This document shows, one piece after another, positions 34,317-43,356 of a stretch of 64,000 nt of DNA (position 1 is the stretch's first letter; each line of letters begins with the position of its first letter). The stretch comes from Hydrogenophaga sp. (lineage in GTDB: Bacteria; Pseudomonadota; Gammaproteobacteria; Burkholderiales; Burkholderiaceae_C): the NCBI RefSeq assembly GCF_018780385.1, contig NZ_JADMJO010000048.1, forward strand, positions 62,001 to 126,000, read 5' to 3'. The notes below the pieces were generated by a model. That model saw nothing but the letters and a program-made list of their open reading frames with translations, was not told the DNA's origin and did not search any database. A program made the position numbers and the translations under genes.

Positions 34317-34829
34317 TCAGTTCACGACAGTCAAACCACGTTCGACCAACAATTCTTGAAGTGCCTGCGAAGCTTCGATCGCTCGCGGGAAGCCCGCGGG
34401 CACGGTGACCAGGTAGATCACTTCCTTCAGCTCTTGCGGCGAAACACCCGCGTCCAGTGCGTACCCCGCATGGGTCTTGTAAAAGCTGCGCAAGCCCAGC
34501 GCAGCAAACGCAGCGGTGGCAGACAACTGGCGCGTTCGTGCATCCAGCACCTGCCGACCCCAGACGTCCCCCAAGGCATAGCTCGCTGTTGCTTCGGCAA
34601 GGAACGGGAACTCCCGGCGCATGGCCTCAAAGACCGGCTGGGGTTTGCCGCTGTTCAACGTCGAGAGCACCTCCAGTCCGCGTTGGTAACGTGGGGTCAT
34701 GGCCGTGGCGTTTGCCGGTGGTTCCGAGGTGTTGGCGACCGGCCTGGCCTGCGCCAAAGCACCGACGCTGGCCGCGCCGAGCATGACCGCCAGAAGCATG
34801 GCGCGCGGCGTGATGGAAAGACTTTGCAT
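34317..34829 (-). CDS. Periplasmic carboxymuconolactone decarboxylase / AhpD-like protein
   Basis: 170 residues with a signal peptide (MLLAVMLGAASVGALAQA). The body matches the CMD family: RGLEVLSTL, FPFLAEATASYALGDVWGRQVLDARTRQLSATAAFAALG, HAGYALDAGVSPQELKEVIYLVTVPAGFPRAIEASQAL. The CxxC of true AhpD is absent, so it is closer to gamma-carboxymuconolactone decarboxylase-like proteins that act on small carbonyls. Its exported nature is unusual for the family but common in clusters with secreted reductases. Confidence 0.82.
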   Translation of the reverse strand: MQSLSITPRAMLLAVMLGAASVGALAQARPVANTSEPPANATAMTPRYQRGLEVLSTLNSGKPQPVFEAMRREFPFLAEATASYALGDVWGRQVLDARTRQLSATAAFAALGLRSFYKTHAGYALDAGVSPQELKEVIYLVTVPAGFPRAIEASQALQELLVERGLTVVN

Positions 34830-35028
34830 GGAGCACTCCTGTGAAGAAAGGGATGAGCGCTCAGTCTAGAAATGGCGGAGGGCCCCGGATGGCCCAAGGC
34901 TGTGGAGTGATTGCCTGATCCTTCAGGCGAAAAGGATCGTGCATCACGGTTGCTGGATCAGGCAATCCCGTTCGATGCGCGCCACCTATCGTCAGGCCCT
35001 CTTTCACCATTCACCAGGAGCTGTGGGC

Positions 35029-35775
35029 ATGTCTCATTCAAATTCGACTCAGTTGGTCGTGGCAATCACCGGTGCCAGCAGTGGCATTGGGGCCGCCACC
35101 GCGCGCGTTCTCGCGGAACGCGGTGCGAAGGTGGTTCTCGGCGCTCGCCGTTTGAAGCGGCTGGAAGATCTGGCCACGCAGATCAGGGCGGGTGACGGCG
35201 TGGCCGACACGCGGGTGCTGGATGTCACGCAACATGCATCCGTCGAGAACTTCGTTGCCGAGACCATCGCGCTGCACGGACGCATCGATGTTCTAGTCAA
35301 CAATGCCGGCGTCATGCCACTGTCTCGCATGGACATGCTCCAGGTGGAAGAGTGGAAGCGGACCATGGATGTGAACGTCATGGGTGTGCTTTACGGAATC
35401 GCAGCGGCGCTGCCCCACATGCAAAGCCAGGGGAGCGGGCACATCATCAACGTGGCGTCCATCGGAGCGCACCGCAGCTACCCAGGCGCGGGGGTCTACT
35501 GCGCGAGCAAGTTCGCGGTCTGGGCCATCAGCGATGCGCTTCGACAAGAACTGGTCGAGGAGAACATCCGCGTGACCACGGTATCGCCTGGAACGACGGA
35601 ATCCGAACTCGCGGAACACATCTCGGACCCTGCAGCGGCTGAAGCAATGCGGGCATTTCGTGCAACCACCATCTCACCTGAGGCGATCGCAGAGGCCATC
35701 GCCTACGCCATCGCGCAGCCCGCAGAGGTGTCGATCAGCGAACTGGTCGTTCGCCCAACCCGAAGCCCTGACTGA
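35029..35775 (+). CDS. Short-chain dehydrogenase/reductase
   Basis: 248 residues. ATG at 35029 has AGGAG 8 bp upstream. Classical SDR: nucleotide motif TGASSGIG, NNAG (VLVNNAGVM), catalytic Ser in NVASIGAHRS, and YxxxK in GVYCASKFA. It resembles the YdfG/serine 3-dehydrogenase-like group and probably reduces a small hydroxy or oxo compound with NADP(H). Sits between the AhpD-like gene and the AraC gene, which may regulate it. Confidence 0.92.
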   Translation: MSHSNSTQLVVAITGASSGIGAATARVLAERGAKVVLGARRLKRLEDLATQIRAGDGVADTRVLDVTQHASVENFVAETIALHGRIDVLVNNAGVMPLSRMDMLQVEEWKRTMDVNVMGVLYGIAAALPHMQSQGSGHIINVASIGAHRSYPGAGVYCASKFAVWAISDALRQELVEENIRVTTVSPGTTESELAEHISDPAAAEAMRAFRATTISPEAIAEAIAYAIAQPAEVSISELVVRPTRSPD

Positions 35776-35793
35776 ACGCTTGCGCCGGGGTCG

Positions 35794-36693
35794 TCAATGC
35801 ACGCGCTCGCCCAACAGGCGCACGCGGTCGCGTCCTGGCGGCGCGCCGAACATGCGCGCGTACTCCCGGCTGAACTGAGACGGACTCTCATAGCCCACAT
35901 GGCGCGCCACCACCGCGGCGCTGGCGCACTCGGCCAGCATCAGCCGGCGGGCTTCCTGCAGGCGAAGCTGCTTCTGATACTGAATGGGCGTGAGTGCGGT
36001 CACGGCCTTGAAGTTCTGGTGCAGTGATGATTCGCTCATGTGAACCGCCTTCGCCAGATCGGCCACCCTCAAAGGCTCGCGATAGCGGTCGCGCATCCAT
36101 GAGATCACCCTGGCCACCCGCTGGTCGTAGGTGTCCGGGGTGGCCGTGCGGGCCAATCTCCAGCCGTTGGGTGACGTGAGAAGTCGGTACAGGATCTCTC
36201 GCTGGATCAAGGGCGCCAGGGCTGGGGCATCGTGGGGCGCATCCAGCAAACGGATGAGTCGGTGGGTTGCCTCGATCAGCTCCATGGAACTGTCTTCGGT
36301 GTACATGCCCGAGGCGCTTCCAGCGTTGGATGGCTCGGCTGGTCGGCCAATGTCCAGCAAGAGCGATGCGATCTGCTGCGCCGAGAGCGACAAGGCGATG
36401 CAGAGGTAGGGGGTCATCGAATCGGCCTCAAGCACCTGGCCCGACATCGGCAGGTCTTGCGACACCACGAGGTGCCGCATGGGTCCGTAGTTCAACACCT
36501 GATCGCCGATCAACACCCGCTTGCGGCCTTGAACGATCAAACAAACGGAGGGCTCGTACAGGGCGTACAAGGGCTCGTTGGGCCGATCAAAACGGTACAG
36601 CTGAAGCCCCGGAACACAGGTGGCGTTGGCGCCCTGCCTCGGGGCGAGCCGCAGCACGCGCTCCACCAGGGAATCTTGAGCACTCAGGGTCAT
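35794..36693 (-). CDS. AraC family regulator with AraC_N domain
   Basis: 299 residues from ATG at 36693. N-terminal AraC_N/cupin-like region (GLQLYRFDRPNEPLYALYEPSVCLIVQGRKRVLIGDQVL in parts) and C-terminal double helix-turn-helix (LRVADLAKAVHMSESSLHQNFKAVTALTPIQYQKQLRL; VARHVGYESPSQFSREYARMFG). Such regulators (YqhC-like) often sit beside aldehyde/ketone reductases, which agrees with the divergent SDR at 36948 and the neighbouring SDR at 35029. Confidence 0.9.
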   Translation of the reverse strand: MTLSAQDSLVERVLRLAPRQGANATCVPGLQLYRFDRPNEPLYALYEPSVCLIVQGRKRVLIGDQVLNYGPMRHLVVSQDLPMSGQVLEADSMTPYLCIALSLSAQQIASLLLDIGRPAEPSNAGSASGMYTEDSSMELIEATHRLIRLLDAPHDAPALAPLIQREILYRLLTSPNGWRLARTATPDTYDQRVARVISWMRDRYREPLRVADLAKAVHMSESSLHQNFKAVTALTPIQYQKQLRLQEARRLMLAECASAAVVARHVGYESPSQFSREYARMFGAPPGRDRVRLLGERVH

Positions 36694-36831
36694 GTCACGG
36701 CCTCCAGGTTGTGCTGGGTCGAAATTGGGCACCGCTTCAAGGGTACAAGCTGCTCGACCAGGAACGACCACCGCTGGACGATCCGGCAATGGGTTCGTGC
36801 GTTTGGGCAATCGCTTTGCGGCCACCCATCG

Positions 36832-36870
36832 TTCATCGAATCTTAAAAAGCCCAAAAAGATGTTCATCTG
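36832..36870 (+). promoter_or_regulatory. QseB/PmrA-like box and conserved promoter block
   Basis: TTCATCGAATCTTAA contains half-sites TTCA and TTAA 11 bp apart. It is followed by AGCCCAAAAAGATGTTCATC, nearly identical to the sequence at 41918-41955 upstream of another gene. It lies about 80 bp before the SDR at 36948. Confidence 0.5.
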
Positions 36871-36947
36871 CGGTTGCCAGCATGGGAACGTGCGAGTGAA
36901 GACGCTTCCTCCACGATCCCCTGTTCATGACCACCGAGGCAACCACC

Positions 36948-37922
36948 ATGACCCATTGGACGACTTCCAACATCCCACCCCAAGACGGTCGCACGGTCGT
37001 CGTGACCGGCACCGGTGGCCTTGGATTCGAAGACGCGTCAGCGCTCGCACGCGCTGGTGCACACGTCATCATCGCTGGGCGCAATCCGAAGAAGGGCACA
37101 GAAGCCGTTGCGCGGATTCGGCAGAGCGTGTCCAAGGCGCATGTGGGTTTCATGGCGCTGGATCTCGCCAGCCTCGATTCCATCGAGGCATTCGGCGAGA
37201 GCCTGCGACGCTCACTGGACCGCGTGGATGTGCTGATCAACAACGCGGCCGTGATGTCACCCCCGATGCGCCAGGTGACGGCGGACGGATTCGAATTGCA
37301 GTTCGGCACCAACCACCTGGGTCACTTTGCGTTGACTGCCCAGCTCATGCCGCTGTTGCGCAAAGGCAATCAACCGCGCGTCATCAGCCTTTCAAGTGTC
37401 GCCGCCCGCAGCGGCGCGATCGACTTCGACAATCTGCAAGCGGAACGAAGCTACAAGCCGATGCCGGTCTACAGCCAATCGAAGCTGGCTTGCCTGATGT
37501 TCGCCCTTGAACTGCAACGCCGCAGCGATGACGCTGGCTGGGGCATCCAGAGCATCGCAGCCCATCCCGGCATTTCACGCACCGATCTGTTGCCCAACGG
37601 CGCAGGCACCTGGAGCGTTCCCGGCGTGATGCGTCGGACCCTGTGGTTTTTGTTTCAGCCGGCGGCACAGGGAGCATTGCCGACGCTTTTCGCAGCGACA
37701 TCGCCCCAGGCTCAGGGCGGCATGTACTACGGGCCAGACAAACTCGGTGAAACCCGGGGCCATCCGACCATCGCCAAAGTCCCTCCACAGGCGATGGATC
37801 CGGGGGCCGCTGCAAGGCTGTGGATCGAGTCGGAACGGTTGACCAACGTTGAGTTCCCTCTGGCGAAGAGCAGGGTTCCGGCATCCCTGCGTCCGATCGA
37901 GGAATCCTTGGGGAGGGTTTGA
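36948..37922 (+). CDS. Short-chain dehydrogenase (retinol dehydrogenase-like)
   Basis: 324 residues from ATG at 36948 (GAGG 8 bp upstream; an ATG at 36927 lacks a site). The nucleotide loop is TGTGGLG, one residue shorter than the usual TGxxxGxG. NNAAV, a Ser in ISLSSVAARSG, and YSQSK (VYSQSKLAC) complete the catalytic set. The C-terminal extension GMYYGPDKLGETRGHP is typical of retinol dehydrogenase-like and light-dependent protochlorophyllide-reductase-like SDRs. Divergent from the AraC gene at 36693. Confidence 0.88.
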   Translation: MTHWTTSNIPPQDGRTVVVTGTGGLGFEDASALARAGAHVIIAGRNPKKGTEAVARIRQSVSKAHVGFMALDLASLDSIEAFGESLRRSLDRVDVLINNAAVMSPPMRQVTADGFELQFGTNHLGHFALTAQLMPLLRKGNQPRVISLSSVAARSGAIDFDNLQAERSYKPMPVYSQSKLACLMFALELQRRSDDAGWGIQSIAAHPGISRTDLLPNGAGTWSVPGVMRRTLWFLFQPAAQGALPTLFAATSPQAQGGMYYGPDKLGETRGHPTIAKVPPQAMDPGAAARLWIESERLTNVEFPLAKSRVPASLRPIEESLGRV

Positions 37923-37966
37923 CCAGCCATGCATGGCGTACGACTTCCCCAAGCAGAAGCGCTCGA

Positions 37967-38881
37967 TCAATGCGCCTTTGAACCGGGATGTTCAGCAGCG
38001 GCGGACCGGGCAAAATCCACGAAGGCCTTCATGGCGGCGGATAGAAAGCGTTGTCGCGGATAGTAAAGATAAGGAGGACCGATGCCCGGCGACCAACCCT
38101 CCAGGACGCGCACCAGTTCCCCGGTAGTGAGTTCGCGCTCGACATACTTCTCGTGAACATACGCCAGGCCCCCGCCCGCCACCGCGGCGTTGACCGCGAC
38201 CTGCGCATCATTGACAACCAGCCGTGGTGTGCCCGTGTCAGGAGCAATGTGGCGGCGCTGGAAATCCCAGGTTTGCAGTCCTCCACCTGGAAATCGTCGC
38301 CGGATGCAATCATGTCCAGCAAGGTCACGCGGGGACTTGGGTATGGGACGGCGTGAAAAATAGGAAGGGGCGCCGACCACTGCGTAGCGCTGTGGCGCAC
38401 CGATGCGAACGGCCACCATATCCTGTTGCAGATCCTTGTCGATGCGCACGCCTGCGTCGAAACCATCGCGCACGATGTCCGTCATTGCCGCGTCAGCGGT
38501 GATCTCGATGGAGACACCAGGATGCATCGACACGAAGCGAGCGGCCAGACCCGCCAGCAAGAATTGAGCGACAGGTGCAGGGGCGTTGATCCTGAGAGAG
38601 CCCAAGGGTGATCCGCGGTGCTGGTTGAGTCGCTCCAAGGCCTTGTGAATCAGCGCCAAACCTGGCTCCAACTGGCCGAGCAACTCCAACCCGGCTGCGG
38701 TGGGGGTGACGCTGCGTGTCGTTCTGGTCAGAAGCGTGACACCCATCTGTTCCTCCAGCCGGCGAATCGTCTGACTTATCAGCGACACGGAGACATCGCG
38801 TTGGGTCGCCACGGCGCGGAAGCTTCTGTGTCTTGCTACCGCTGCAAAAACGTCGAGATCCGGCAGGACAGATCGGGTCAT
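37967..38881 (-). CDS. LysR family transcriptional regulator
   Basis: 304 residues. Winged helix-turn-helix LDVFAAVARHRSFRAVATQRDVSVSLISQTIRRLEEQMGVTLLTRTTRSV (in parts), then a substrate-binding domain (SLRINAPAPVAQFLLAGLAARF; VSIEITADA; VNAAVAGGGLAYVHEKY). Divergent from the kelch gene at 38978, with a palindrome in between, so it probably controls kelch-AKR transcription. Effector unknown. Confidence 0.92.
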   Translation of the reverse strand: MTRSVLPDLDVFAAVARHRSFRAVATQRDVSVSLISQTIRRLEEQMGVTLLTRTTRSVTPTAAGLELLGQLEPGLALIHKALERLNQHRGSPLGSLRINAPAPVAQFLLAGLAARFVSMHPGVSIEITADAAMTDIVRDGFDAGVRIDKDLQQDMVAVRIGAPQRYAVVGAPSYFSRRPIPKSPRDLAGHDCIRRRFPGGGLQTWDFQRRHIAPDTGTPRLVVNDAQVAVNAAVAGGGLAYVHEKYVERELTTGELVRVLEGWSPGIGPPYLYYPRQRFLSAAMKAFVDFARSAAAEHPGSKAH

Positions 38882-38882
38882 T

Positions 38883-38899
38883 GTTTACTCCTGTTAAAC
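38883..38899. promoter_or_regulatory. Inverted repeat in LysR/kelch intergenic region
   Basis: GTTTA (38883-38887) and TAAAC (38895-38899) form an inverted repeat of the size of LysR boxes, 2 bp upstream of the LysR start. Confidence 0.45.
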
Positions 38900-38977
38900 A
38901 CGTCATGCAGGATTATTCACCTAGTCCTGGCCGACGTCGGCTCTTACGATCTGGCCATTCGTAAAGGACCAGACGCC

Positions 38978-40006
38978 ATGAAAACGAGCTCCAAAATCGC
39001 CCACTTCGCACTCTGGGCAGCCGCGCTTCTTTCCTCGGCTTCGCAAGCACAGCAGTCCCCTCGATGGGAGCAGGCAGCACCGGCCGGCGTCGCCCGCCAG
39101 GAGCTGTACCCTGAAGTGCTGGACGGCAAGATCTATGTGGCTGGAGGCCTGCTCAGCCCCAACACAGGGTATTCGGCACACTTCGAGGCCTGGGACCCAA
39201 CTCAAGCGCGCTGGACTCGTCTGGCCACCCTTCCCGAAGCCCGACATCACATCGCCCTCGCTGCCGCGAATGGCCGTCTGTGGGGCATCGGTGGGTTCAG
39301 CGGAGGGTTCCCGAATTGGCGCGCCCAATCCAGCGTGTTCTGGTATGAGCCCGCTGCCGACCGCTGGCACAAAGGTCCTCACTTGCCTCAAGCGCGTGCA
39401 GAAGGCGTCGCTGCAGCTGTTCATGGAAAGGTCTATTTGATCGGCGGTCGCGTGCCCGCGGTCGCTGGTGCCAGCCACTTCAATGATCATCAAGATTCCG
39501 TTGCGGTGGAAGTTCTGGACCCTGCGAGCGGACGCTGGAGTCGGCTGCCCGATGCTCCAACGGCTCGCAACAGCGCCGCCTCTGCGGTGATTGATGGGCG
39601 CATCTACGTCGTCGGGGGACGCAGCGCACGCAAGCAGGCAGACGGAACGCTGAGTCAGATCAACGTGCCGACGCTCGAAGTGTTCGATCCCGTCAGCAAC
39701 ACATGGACGGCTCGCAAGCCGATGCCGCAGGCACGCGGCGGACTGGCGGCGGCCGCGCACCGGGGCAAGCTGTACGTATTCGGAGGCGAGCAATGGGTGC
39801 CCGAGCAGAAAGTGTTCGCCGACAGCTGGGTGTACGACCCCGTCAAAGATCGCTGGGATGCACTGCCGCCCATGCCCACCGCGCGTCATGGCCTCGGCGC
39901 CGCCACCTTGAACAACCGCATCCATGTTTTTGGTGGTGGCCTTCGGGTGGGAGGCAACGCGGCCAGTGACGTTCACGAGGTGCTGGTACTCGATGGCACC
40001 CCATGA
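38978..40006 (+). CDS. Secreted kelch-repeat protein
   Basis: 342 residues from ATG at 38978; longer in-frame starts lie inside the LysR gene. Signal peptide FALWAAALLSSASQAQQ. Six kelch-type blades can be seen, for example GKIYVAGGLL, GRLWGIGGFSGG, GKVYLIGGRV, GRIYVVGGRS, GKLYVFGGEQW and NRIHVFGGGLR, with the W in FDPVSNTWTARKPMPQARGGL. Forms a six-bladed beta-propeller in the periplasm. It precedes an exported aldo/keto reductase by 37 bp and is likely its operon partner. Confidence 0.9.
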   Translation: MKTSSKIAHFALWAAALLSSASQAQQSPRWEQAAPAGVARQELYPEVLDGKIYVAGGLLSPNTGYSAHFEAWDPTQARWTRLATLPEARHHIALAAANGRLWGIGGFSGGFPNWRAQSSVFWYEPAADRWHKGPHLPQARAEGVAAAVHGKVYLIGGRVPAVAGASHFNDHQDSVAVEVLDPASGRWSRLPDAPTARNSAASAVIDGRIYVVGGRSARKQADGTLSQINVPTLEVFDPVSNTWTARKPMPQARGGLAAAAHRGKLYVFGGEQWVPEQKVFADSWVYDPVKDRWDALPPMPTARHGLGAATLNNRIHVFGGGLRVGGNAASDVHEVLVLDGTP

Positions 40007-40043
40007 CCCAACACCCACTTGAACTGTCCAAATCAGGAGTTTT

Positions 40044-41138
40044 ATGTCCACCGACAACCCCCACTTTTCCAGCCACCGTCGCCAGTTGCTGCAGCGCGGC
40101 CTTGGTGTTGCCGCGGCCATTCCACTGGCACTCGCCGCTTCGCCCAGCGGCGCGCAAACCGCTGTGCCTGCCACCCCAAACCAGGCCCCTCCGCCAGGTG
40201 TTCTGACGAAGACGATTGCGCGTACCGGCGAATCGGTATCGGCACTGGGCCTCGGTACATTTCTGACATTTGACGTTTTGCCCGGGCAACCTCGCTCAAA
40301 TCTGCGCGACGTCGTCAAAACATACTGGGATGGAGGCGTGCGGGTGCTCGACACGTCGCCGCTGTACGGCAGCGCTGAAAACACGGTCGGCGATTTCGTG
40401 ACCAGTCTTGGCATCAACGATCGGATATTCATAGCCAACAAGCTGTGGACCACAGGCGAATACCTGACGGACGAAAGCCATGCCTTGCGCAGCTTTGAAC
40501 AATCGCAACTGCGCCTGTGGCGCCAACGTTTTGACCTGATGCAGTGCCACAGCATCGTGAACGCCGACGTCGTGGTGCCGCTGCTGAATGCCTGGAAGAA
40601 GGAGGGGCGTACGCGGCTGGTCGGCATCACGCACCACGAGAGTTCTCAGCACGACCTGCTGGCAACGTGGATTGGCAGGGGTGCGGTTGATTTCGTCCAG
40701 GTGAACTATTCGATCTTCAACCGGAGTGCAGAGCAGCGAGTGCTGCCCGCAGCCCAGCAGCATGGCGTCGGTGTGCTTGTGAACATGGCCATGGAAAAGG
40801 GTCGTCTGCACAAGGCGGTTGAAGGTCAGCAGGTTCCGGGATTCGCTCGTGAAATGGGCATCGACAACTGGGCGCAGTACTTTCTGAAGTATGTGATGTC
40901 CCACCCAGCCGTCACCTCCTGCCTGAGTTCGACGTCGAATCCCGCGCACGCCTTGGAGAACGTCGGCGCTTTGCGCGGCCATCTGCCTGACGCTGCGATG
41001 CGTGAACGCATGGTGCGCCACCTCGAACGCTTGCCGGCGTTTGCACAGATTGCGTCTGTGCCCTGGTATCCGGGCAAGGATCAGCAATACCAGGGCTTCA
41101 TCCGCCGCGGCCAGGCATCGTTGCGGGCGCGCAGCTGA
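40044..41138 (+). CDS. Exported aldo/keto reductase
   Basis: 364 residues. Twin-arginine-like leader (SSHRRQLLQRGLGVAAAIPLALAA) suggests Tat export with NADPH bound. AKR fold: SALGLGTFLTFD, catalytic Tyr in VLDTSPLYGSAENTVG, Lys in FIANKLWT, and a His in DLMQCHSIV. Reduces an aldehyde or ketone. The C-terminal part has the usual AKR turn (GIDNWAQYFLKYVMSHPAVTSCL). Follows the kelch gene. Confidence 0.87.
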   Translation: MSTDNPHFSSHRRQLLQRGLGVAAAIPLALAASPSGAQTAVPATPNQAPPPGVLTKTIARTGESVSALGLGTFLTFDVLPGQPRSNLRDVVKTYWDGGVRVLDTSPLYGSAENTVGDFVTSLGINDRIFIANKLWTTGEYLTDESHALRSFEQSQLRLWRQRFDLMQCHSIVNADVVVPLLNAWKKEGRTRLVGITHHESSQHDLLATWIGRGAVDFVQVNYSIFNRSAEQRVLPAAQQHGVGVLVNMAMEKGRLHKAVEGQQVPGFAREMGIDNWAQYFLKYVMSHPAVTSCLSSTSNPAHALENVGALRGHLPDAAMRERMVRHLERLPAFAQIASVPWYPGKDQQYQGFIRRGQASLRARS

Positions 41139-41190
41139 ACAGAGCGCGCCCGCTGAAACCCTGGCCTGTGACCAGGCAGTTCATCAAACC

Positions 41191-41214
41191 TTAATCCTGT
41201 TAACGGCTTCTTAA
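41191..41214 (+). promoter_or_regulatory. QseB/PmrA-like box
   Basis: TTAA tetranucleotides at 41191, 41200 and 41211; the last two are 11 bp apart (TTAACGGCTTCTTAA). About 110 bp upstream of the lipoprotein gene. Confidence 0.45.
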
Positions 41215-41322
41215 AGCCGACTGGTCAATATCGCCTCAAGCAAGGCATGCCCGGGTTGACCAGGTCAGAAGCACGAGGCGCAGGGACATCGTCGCTCTGG
41301 GACCTCACACCGAAAGTCGGAA

Positions 41323-41658
41323 ATGAAAACTTCAATGCAAACACGGGCAGATCGCGCGCCTTGTGCCTTACTGGCCTTGCTGGTCCCCGCACTCCTGTCC
41401 GCCTGCGCTCAGATTCCAACGAGCACGGTGGCCGAGTCACAGTTCGGAGCGCTGTCTTGTGCGGAGTTGATCCAGCAAACAGAAGAAGCAAAGGCGACGG
41501 TGGCCGCAGCAGATCAGGCCAGGAGTGATTCCTGGAACGCGGTTCTGCCGTTCATTGTGGCGGCCCGATACGGCCAGGCTTCATCGGCCTCCAGCGAAGC
41601 AGGGCGGCGACTGACCCTGCTGGCGGAGCAATCTGCCCGGTTGGAGTGCGCTCGGTAG
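41323..41658 (+). CDS. Small lipoprotein
   Basis: 111 residues. N-terminal signal with lipobox LLSACAQ (Cys28). After it is an Ala/Glu-rich helical domain (SCAELIQQTEEAKATVAAADQARSDSWNAVLPFIVAARYG) with one Cys near the C-terminus. No family recognised beyond small outer-membrane lipoproteins. A strong terminator follows. Start may also be the ATG at 41335. Confidence 0.7.
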   Translation: MKTSMQTRADRAPCALLALLVPALLSACAQIPTSTVAESQFGALSCAELIQQTEEAKATVAAADQARSDSWNAVLPFIVAARYGQASSASSEAGRRLTLLAEQSARLECAR

Positions 41659-41711
41659 GTGTGGTTCAAAACCTCTGATTTCCAAGCCCCACCCTCTCCA
41701 AGGCTTGTTCA

Positions 41712-41747
41712 CACCCACCGCTCGCGAGGGCGGTGGGTGCTTTTTTT
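41712..41747 (+). terminator. Rho-independent terminator
   Basis: CACCCACCGC pairs with GCGGTGGGTG (10 bp) around an 8-nt loop, followed by C and seven T. Ends the lipoprotein transcript. Confidence 0.9.
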
Positions 41748-41917
41748 CGTTCCGCGTCTGCGCTGGGTTGCCCTGAGTTTTCGCCCACCCGGCGATCGTT
41801 TGGCTCCATGGCAGAAAAGTCCCTCGCCGCGACGCAACCAAGCTCGACCGTCTCGACGCGGATGTGAAGATTCCGTCCATGGGATCGGCAGCGGGCGGGA
41901 CTGATGAACACTCCTGG

Positions 41918-41955
41918 TTAATCGATTCTTAATGAGCCCAATAAGTTGTTCATCG
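41918..41955 (+). promoter_or_regulatory. QseB/PmrA-like box and conserved promoter block
   Basis: TTAATCGATTCTTAA gives TTAA half-sites 11 bp apart (41918, 41929); GAGCCCAATAAGTTGTTCATC follows in the same spacing as at 36832-36870. Upstream of the hydrolase gene at 42081. Confidence 0.55.
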
Positions 41956-42080
41956 CACTGCCTCAGCATGTGGCTCTGCCAACGAACGACATCCCGTCCG
42001 AGTTGTTGCAGAGAAGGAGGCCACGCTGTGCCAGACATTGCCCTTGAACGGATGAACAACGCAACCCGCAAGGACGCAGC

Positions 42081-43052
42081 ATGAACCTGCAACGCAGACA
42101 CTGGCTGCGCATGGGTACTGCGCTGGCACTGGCGGGCAGCCTGCCCATGCGAGCGTTCGGAGACACGTTCTCCGACGACATCCCGTCCTTCAGAACGCTC
42201 GACATCGACTGGGAAGACACCCGGCGCCAACGCCTGGTGCCGGTGCGGCTGTACATGCCGCAAGCGCGGCAGTCGGTGCCACTGGTGGTGTTCTCGCACG
42301 GCATCGGTGGCTCGCGCCTGGGCTACACATGGCTGGGCCAATGCTTCGCGCGCCACGGCATTGCCAGCCTGCATCTGCAGCATGTGGGCAGCGACCGACA
42401 GCTCTGGGGCGGCAACATCTTCAACATCGTCGGCCGCCTGCAGAACGCCGCCCAGGAAGGGGAAGCCATCGCCCGCGCGCAGGACATCCGCTTTGCGCTC
42501 GACACGCTCCTGATGGGTGATCTGGCACCACGCATCGATGCCAACCGTATCGTGGCTGCAGGACACAGCTATGGCGCCAACACCACGCTGCTCGTCAGCG
42601 GCGCGAGCGTCGAACGCGATGGCCGCGTGATCGAACTTCGCGACGACAGGGTGCGCGCCGCCATCGCCATCTCGGCACCGCCTTTTTATGGTGAAGCCGA
42701 GCCGCGCAAGATCCTGCAGACGGTGACGGTGCCCAGCCTGCACGTCACATCCACCGACGACATCATTCGCATTCCGGGCTACTACAGTGGCGCCGACGAC
42801 CGGGTGGCCGTGTTCGACGCCATCGGCAGCGAGCGCAAGTGGCTCGCGGTGTACGCAGGTGGCTCACACAGCATGTTCACCGATCGCGGCAACAGTGGCG
42901 GTGCTCTCAACCCGAAAGCAAAACAAGCCACAGGCGCTCTTGCTGTGGCTTTCGTGAGTGCTGTGCTCGACGGTGACGCGCGTGAAATAGCCACGTGGGC
43001 CGAGCGTCACGCGACCATCCTGGCGCGCTTTTCGGTCGTGGGCGCGGGGTGA
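42081..43052 (+). CDS. Exported alpha/beta hydrolase (PAF-acetylhydrolase / dienelactone hydrolase-like)
   Basis: 323 residues with a Tat-like leader (MNLQRRHWLRMGTALALAGSLPM). Oxyanion region VVFSHGIGGSRLG, nucleophile GHSYGANTTLL, acid in HVTSTDDIIRIPG, His in GGSHSMFTD. This layout fits platelet-activating-factor acetylhydrolase-like secreted esterases. An ester bond in a lipid or polyester is the likely substrate. Ends 13 bp before the convergent mla operon. Confidence 0.85.
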   Translation: MNLQRRHWLRMGTALALAGSLPMRAFGDTFSDDIPSFRTLDIDWEDTRRQRLVPVRLYMPQARQSVPLVVFSHGIGGSRLGYTWLGQCFARHGIASLHLQHVGSDRQLWGGNIFNIVGRLQNAAQEGEAIARAQDIRFALDTLLMGDLAPRIDANRIVAAGHSYGANTTLLVSGASVERDGRVIELRDDRVRAAIAISAPPFYGEAEPRKILQTVTVPSLHVTSTDDIIRIPGYYSGADDRVAVFDAIGSERKWLAVYAGGSHSMFTDRGNSGGALNPKAKQATGALAVAFVSAVLDGDAREIATWAERHATILARFSVVGAG

Positions 43053-43065
43053 CGGGCGCCCGCCC

Positions 43066-43350
43066 TCAGATCGCCAGCAGATCGCGCACGCCGTAGAGCG
43101 TGGCCAGTTGGTTCAGGCGACTGGGCCAGCCGCTCACACGCAACACCTTGCCGCGGGTGATCTGCCCGCGGCGCACTGCCAGCAACAGCGCCAATGCCGA
43201 TGAGTCGAACACATTCAACGACGCGGCGTTGAGCACGACCCCTGCGCGTGGGTGGAGCGCCGTTTCCCGGTCCAACCGCGCCAATATCAGCGTGGTCTCG
43301 GCAAGGGTCAGGCGCTCAGGCAGTGTGAGCGTGAGGGTGTATTGGCTCAT
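43066..43350 (-). CDS. mlaB: MlaB, STAS-domain component of the Mla phospholipid transporter
   Basis: 94 residues. STAS fold with the conserved SLNVFDSSALALLLAVRRG motif. MlaB is the cytoplasmic subunit that supports the MlaF ATPase in the MlaFEDB inner-membrane complex. Last gene of the mlaFEDACB operon, 6 bp after mlaC. Confidence 0.85.
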   Translation of the reverse strand: MSQYTLTLTLPERLTLAETTLILARLDRETALHPRAGVVLNAASLNVFDSSALALLLAVRRGQITRGKVLRVSGWPSRLNQLATLYGVRDLLAI

Positions 43351-43356
43351 GAATGC

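Larger units (their letters stand above)
41659..42080. other. Intergenic region with terminator and conserved promoter block
   Basis: 422 bp without a supported gene. Holds the terminator at 41712-41747 and the regulatory block at 41918-41955. Short frames on either strand have no ribosome sites or domains. Confidence 0.6.
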
